Positions 28,591-30,620 of a DNA stretch of 30,620 nt are shown here, piece by piece. Where the stretch lies: contig JBLNBU010000218.1 of assembly GCA_050260215.1 (NCBI GenBank), forward strand, positions 1-30,620, written 5' to 3'. The position numbers and the translations under genes are program-made. This DNA is from JBLNBU01 sp050260215. GTDB lineage: Bacteria; Pseudomonadota; Alphaproteobacteria; Rhodospirillales; Magnetospirillaceae. The notes below the pieces were generated by a model, which was not told where the DNA came from, did not search any database, and saw only the letters and a program-made list of their open reading frames with translations. Position 1 is the first letter of the stretch; the number at the start of each line of letters is the position of its first letter.

Positions 28591-29760
28591 ATGACCGCAG
28601 ACGAACCTCCCGGATCAGCCAGCCCTCCCGGCTTCAAGGTCGAACTCGGCCTGGACAAGCCGATCAGGCTCGACTGCGGGGTCGAGCTCGGGCCCGTCAC
28701 CGTGGCCTACCAGACCTACGGCAAGCTCAACGCCGACCGCACCAACGCCATCCTCATCTGCCATGCGCTGACCGGCGACCACTACGTCGCCGATCCCCAC
28801 CCCATCACCGGCAAGCCCGGCTGGTGGAGCGAGGTGGTCGGCCCCGGCAAGGTGTTCGACACCGACCGCTACTTCCTGATTTGCTCGAACGTGCTTGGCG
28901 GCTGCATGGGCACCACCGGGCCCGCCGACGTCAACCCCGCCACCGGCCAGGCCTGGGGGCTGTCGTTTCCGGTCATCACCATCGGCGACATGGTCCAGGT
29001 GCAGGCGCGCCTGCTCGACCATCTGGGCATCGAGACGCTGTTCTGCGTGGTCGGCGGCTCCATGGGTGGCATGCAGGTGCTGGAATGGGCCGCCAGCTTC
29101 CCCGAGCGGGTGTTCGCCGCCGTCCCCATCGCCACCGCGGCCCGCCACTCGGCCCAGAACATCGCCTTCCACGAGGTCGGCCGCCAGGCGATCATGGCCG
29201 ACCCCGACTGGTGCGAGGGCAACTATGCCCCCCAGGGCAAGCGGCCGCATCGCGGCCTGGCGGTGGCGCGCATGGCGGCGCACATCACCTACCTGTCCGA
29301 GGCGGCGCTGCACCGCAAGTTCGGCCGCAAGCTGCAGGACCGGCAAAGCTTCGCCTATGGCTTCGACGCCGACTTCCAGGTGGAAAGCTACCTGCGGCAC
29401 CAGGGCTCGACCTTCGTCGACCGCTTCGACGCCAACTCGTACCTCTACATCACCCGGGCCATGGATTATTTCGACCTGGCCGCCGAGAACGACGGCGTGC
29501 TGGCCAATGCCTTCACCGGCACGCGCACCCGCTTCTGCGTCATGAGCTTCACCAGCGACTGGCTGTTCCCCACCTACGAGAGCCGGGCCATCGTGCATGC
29601 GCTGAACGCGGTGGCGGCCAATGTCAGCTTCGTCGAGATCCGCTCCGACAAGGGCCACGACGCCTTCCTTCTGGACGAGCCCGAGTTCCACGCAACGCTG
29701 ACCGGCTTCCTCGAGGGCGCCGCCGAGCACCGCGGCCTGCCGCGGTCCCCCAAGAGGTAG
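28591..29760 (+). CDS. metX: Homoserine O-acyltransferase MetX
   Basis: 389 residues, alpha/beta-hydrolase fold. It acylates homoserine (acetyl-CoA or succinyl-CoA) to start methionine synthesis. The nucleophile S157 is in VVGGSMGGMQVLEW; the acid D323 is in FTSDWLFPTYES; the base H356 is in SDKGHDAFLLDEPEF. GGCMGTTGPADVNPATG forms the substrate loop. Acyl donor choice in this family depends on few residues and I do not assign it. The frame stays open upstream to a GTG at 28522; I keep the ATG 28591 because conservation begins after it. metW follows 8 nt downstream. Confidence 0.95.
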   Translation: MTADEPPGSASPPGFKVELGLDKPIRLDCGVELGPVTVAYQTYGKLNADRTNAILICHALTGDHYVADPHPITGKPGWWSEVVGPGKVFDTDRYFLICSNVLGGCMGTTGPADVNPATGQAWGLSFPVITIGDMVQVQARLLDHLGIETLFCVVGGSMGGMQVLEWAASFPERVFAAVPIATAARHSAQNIAFHEVGRQAIMADPDWCEGNYAPQGKRPHRGLAVARMAAHITYLSEAALHRKFGRKLQDRQSFAYGFDADFQVESYLRHQGSTFVDRFDANSYLYITRAMDYFDLAAENDGVLANAFTGTRTRFCVMSFTSDWLFPTYESRAIVHALNAVAANVSFVEIRSDKGHDAFLLDEPEFHATLTGFLEGAAEHRGLPRSPKR

Positions 29761-29768
29761 CGCCCGCC

Positions 29769-30395
29769 ATGATGATGACGGTGGCCAACGGCAACCTGCG
29801 CGTCGACCTCAAGATGATCGCCGACATGGTCGAGCCGGGTTCGCGCGTGCTCGACGTCGGCTGCGGCGACGGCACCTTGCTGGCCTGGCTGGACAAGCAC
29901 AAGAACGTCGACGGCCGCGGCATCGAGTTGTCCATGTCGGGGGTGTCGGCGGCGGTGTCGCACGGCCTGTCGGTGATCCAGGGCGACGCCGATACCGACC
30001 TCAAGGACTATCCCAGCGGCGCCTTCGACTACGTTGTGCTGTCGCAGACCCTGCAGGCCACCTACGAGCCCAAGACGGTGCTGAGCCACATGCTGCGCAT
30101 CGGGCGCAAGGCCATCGTCTCGTTCCCCAATTTCGGCCACTGGCGGGTGCGCGCCCACCTGTTGCTGCGCGGGCGGATGCCGATGACCGACACCCTGGCC
30201 TATGCGTGGTACGAGACGCCCAACATCCATTTCTGCACCGTGCGCGATTTCCTGTCGCTGTGCGACCTGCTGGGCATCCGCGTCGAGCGCGGCATCGCGC
30301 TGGACCGCGACGGCAAGGTGCTGCCCATGGACGGCTGCGGCGTCGCCGCCAACCTGTTCGCCGAGCAGGGCCTGTTCCTGCTGTCGCGGTCATGA
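29769..30395 (+). CDS. metW: Methionine biosynthesis protein MetW
   Basis: 208 residues of the MetW family, methyltransferase-like proteins almost always encoded after metX. LRVDLKMIADMVEPGSRVLDVGCGDGTLLAWL is the SAM-type motif I. GRGIELSMSGVSAAVSHGLSVIQGDADTDL and YVVLSQTLQATYEPKTVLSHMLRIG follow. The end MTDTLAYAWYETPNIHFCTVRDF is diagnostic. MetW supports homoserine acylation with MetX in some bacteria; its own reaction is not established. The gene starts 8 nt after metX and overlaps the next gene by 4 bp, so it is one operon. The MMM start offers three adjacent ATGs. Confidence 0.95.
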   Translation: MMMTVANGNLRVDLKMIADMVEPGSRVLDVGCGDGTLLAWLDKHKNVDGRGIELSMSGVSAAVSHGLSVIQGDADTDLKDYPSGAFDYVVLSQTLQATYEPKTVLSHMLRIGRKAIVSFPNFGHWRVRAHLLLRGRMPMTDTLAYAWYETPNIHFCTVRDFLSLCDLLGIRVERGIALDRDGKVLPMDGCGVAANLFAEQGLFLLSRS

Positions 30396-30620
30396 CCACC
30401 TGGGATCCCGGGGTCTATTCCGCCTTCGCCCAGCCCAGGCTGCGCCCGGCGCTGGACCTGCTGGCCCGCGTGGGCGCCGAGGCGCCGGCCCAGGGCGCCG
30501 CCCTGGGCTGCGGCCCCGGCAACGTCACCCCCCAGCTGCAGGCCCCCTGGCCGTCGGCCCACCTCACCCGGGTGGACTCCTCGCCCCCCAAGCTGAAGGC
30601 GGCGGCCGAGGACGGCGGCG
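30392..30620 (+). CDS. tam: Trans-aconitate 2-methyltransferase-like protein (cut by window edge)
   Basis: About 76 residues visible, starting ATGA over the metW stop. The opening TTWDPGVYSAFAQPRLRPALDLLARV matches Tam (WDP-Y--F---R-RPA-DLL-R), which methylates trans-aconitate with SAM. The following SAM motif is changed. Where the family has DLGCGPGN this has ALGCGPGN, and the usual GVDSSPAML reads RVDSSPPKL, after the odd EAPAQGAALG. The changes cluster in the last 100 bases, so they may be real divergence or poor sequence near a contig end. Confidence 0.7.
   Translation, partial: MTTWDPGVYSAFAQPRLRPALDLLARVGAEAPAQGAALGCGPGNVTPQLQAPWPSAHLTRVDSSPPKLKAAAEDGG

Overview
The window is a very GC-rich (roughly 70 % by eye) piece of ordinary chromosome from an alphaproteobacterium. 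The gene styles fit the Rhodospirillales, and a Magnetospirillum-like organism is my best guess: an Aer-like PAS protein beside a chemoreceptor, a haem-c chemoreceptor, a phasin, and a branched-chain aminotransferase divergent from a MarR / OmpR-type regulator / kinase set. The organism is an inference from protein character, not from a search. There is no IS element, phage, CRISPR array, tRNA or rRNA that I can see.

Layout. Positions 1-2277 (minus) hold three glycosyltransferases, probably for LPS core or another surface glycan. They continue into 2286-3494, an unusual DUF2478 + DUF4213/DUF364 fusion, divergent from moaA (3563-4579). A flippase-like membrane protein (4566-5540) and asd (5661-6680) follow on minus. 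Upstream of asd is a complete apparent threonine attenuator: a 33-residue Thr-rich leader peptide, mutually exclusive hairpins and an intrinsic terminator. Next come an MCP/PAS pair (7062-8874), rlmJ, and the late cobalamin genes cobC-cobS divergent from cobT (10084-12634). Then ubiK, a YbjN protein, proC, a TetR regulator and a phasin. A ParA-type ATPase and a haem-c MCP lie on minus (15853-18220). ilvE is divergent from a marR-regulator-kinase operon (18342-21948). After a small unknown gene, a TPR protein and an SDR, a tightly packed minus-strand operon runs chorismate mutase - hisC-like aminotransferase - tyrA - ubiA - methyltransferase (28444 down to 24008). Divergent from it are metX, metW and a cut-off tam-like gene running off the right end.

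How the genes work together. The window is rich in amino-acid biosynthesis: asd (Thr/Met/Lys/Ile), proC, ilvE, the Tyr/Phe operon and metXW. It also has cofactor genes (moaA, cobCST, ubiA, ubiK) and sensing genes (two MCPs, a PAS protein, a two-component system). Many genes overlap by 4 bp, which implies translational coupling.

The most interesting material lies between genes. First is the threonine attenuator in front of asd. Second is a 55-nt two-hairpin repeat (10028-10082, 20561-20615) whose second stem differs by two perfectly compensated base pairs; a diverged relative may lie at 10699-10768. Two of these three lie between cistrons and appear to supply the Shine-Dalgarno of the next gene while keeping a 32-codon bridging frame open. 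Third is a separate family of 64-86 bp REP-like elements with CGTCA...TGACG ends (three copies).
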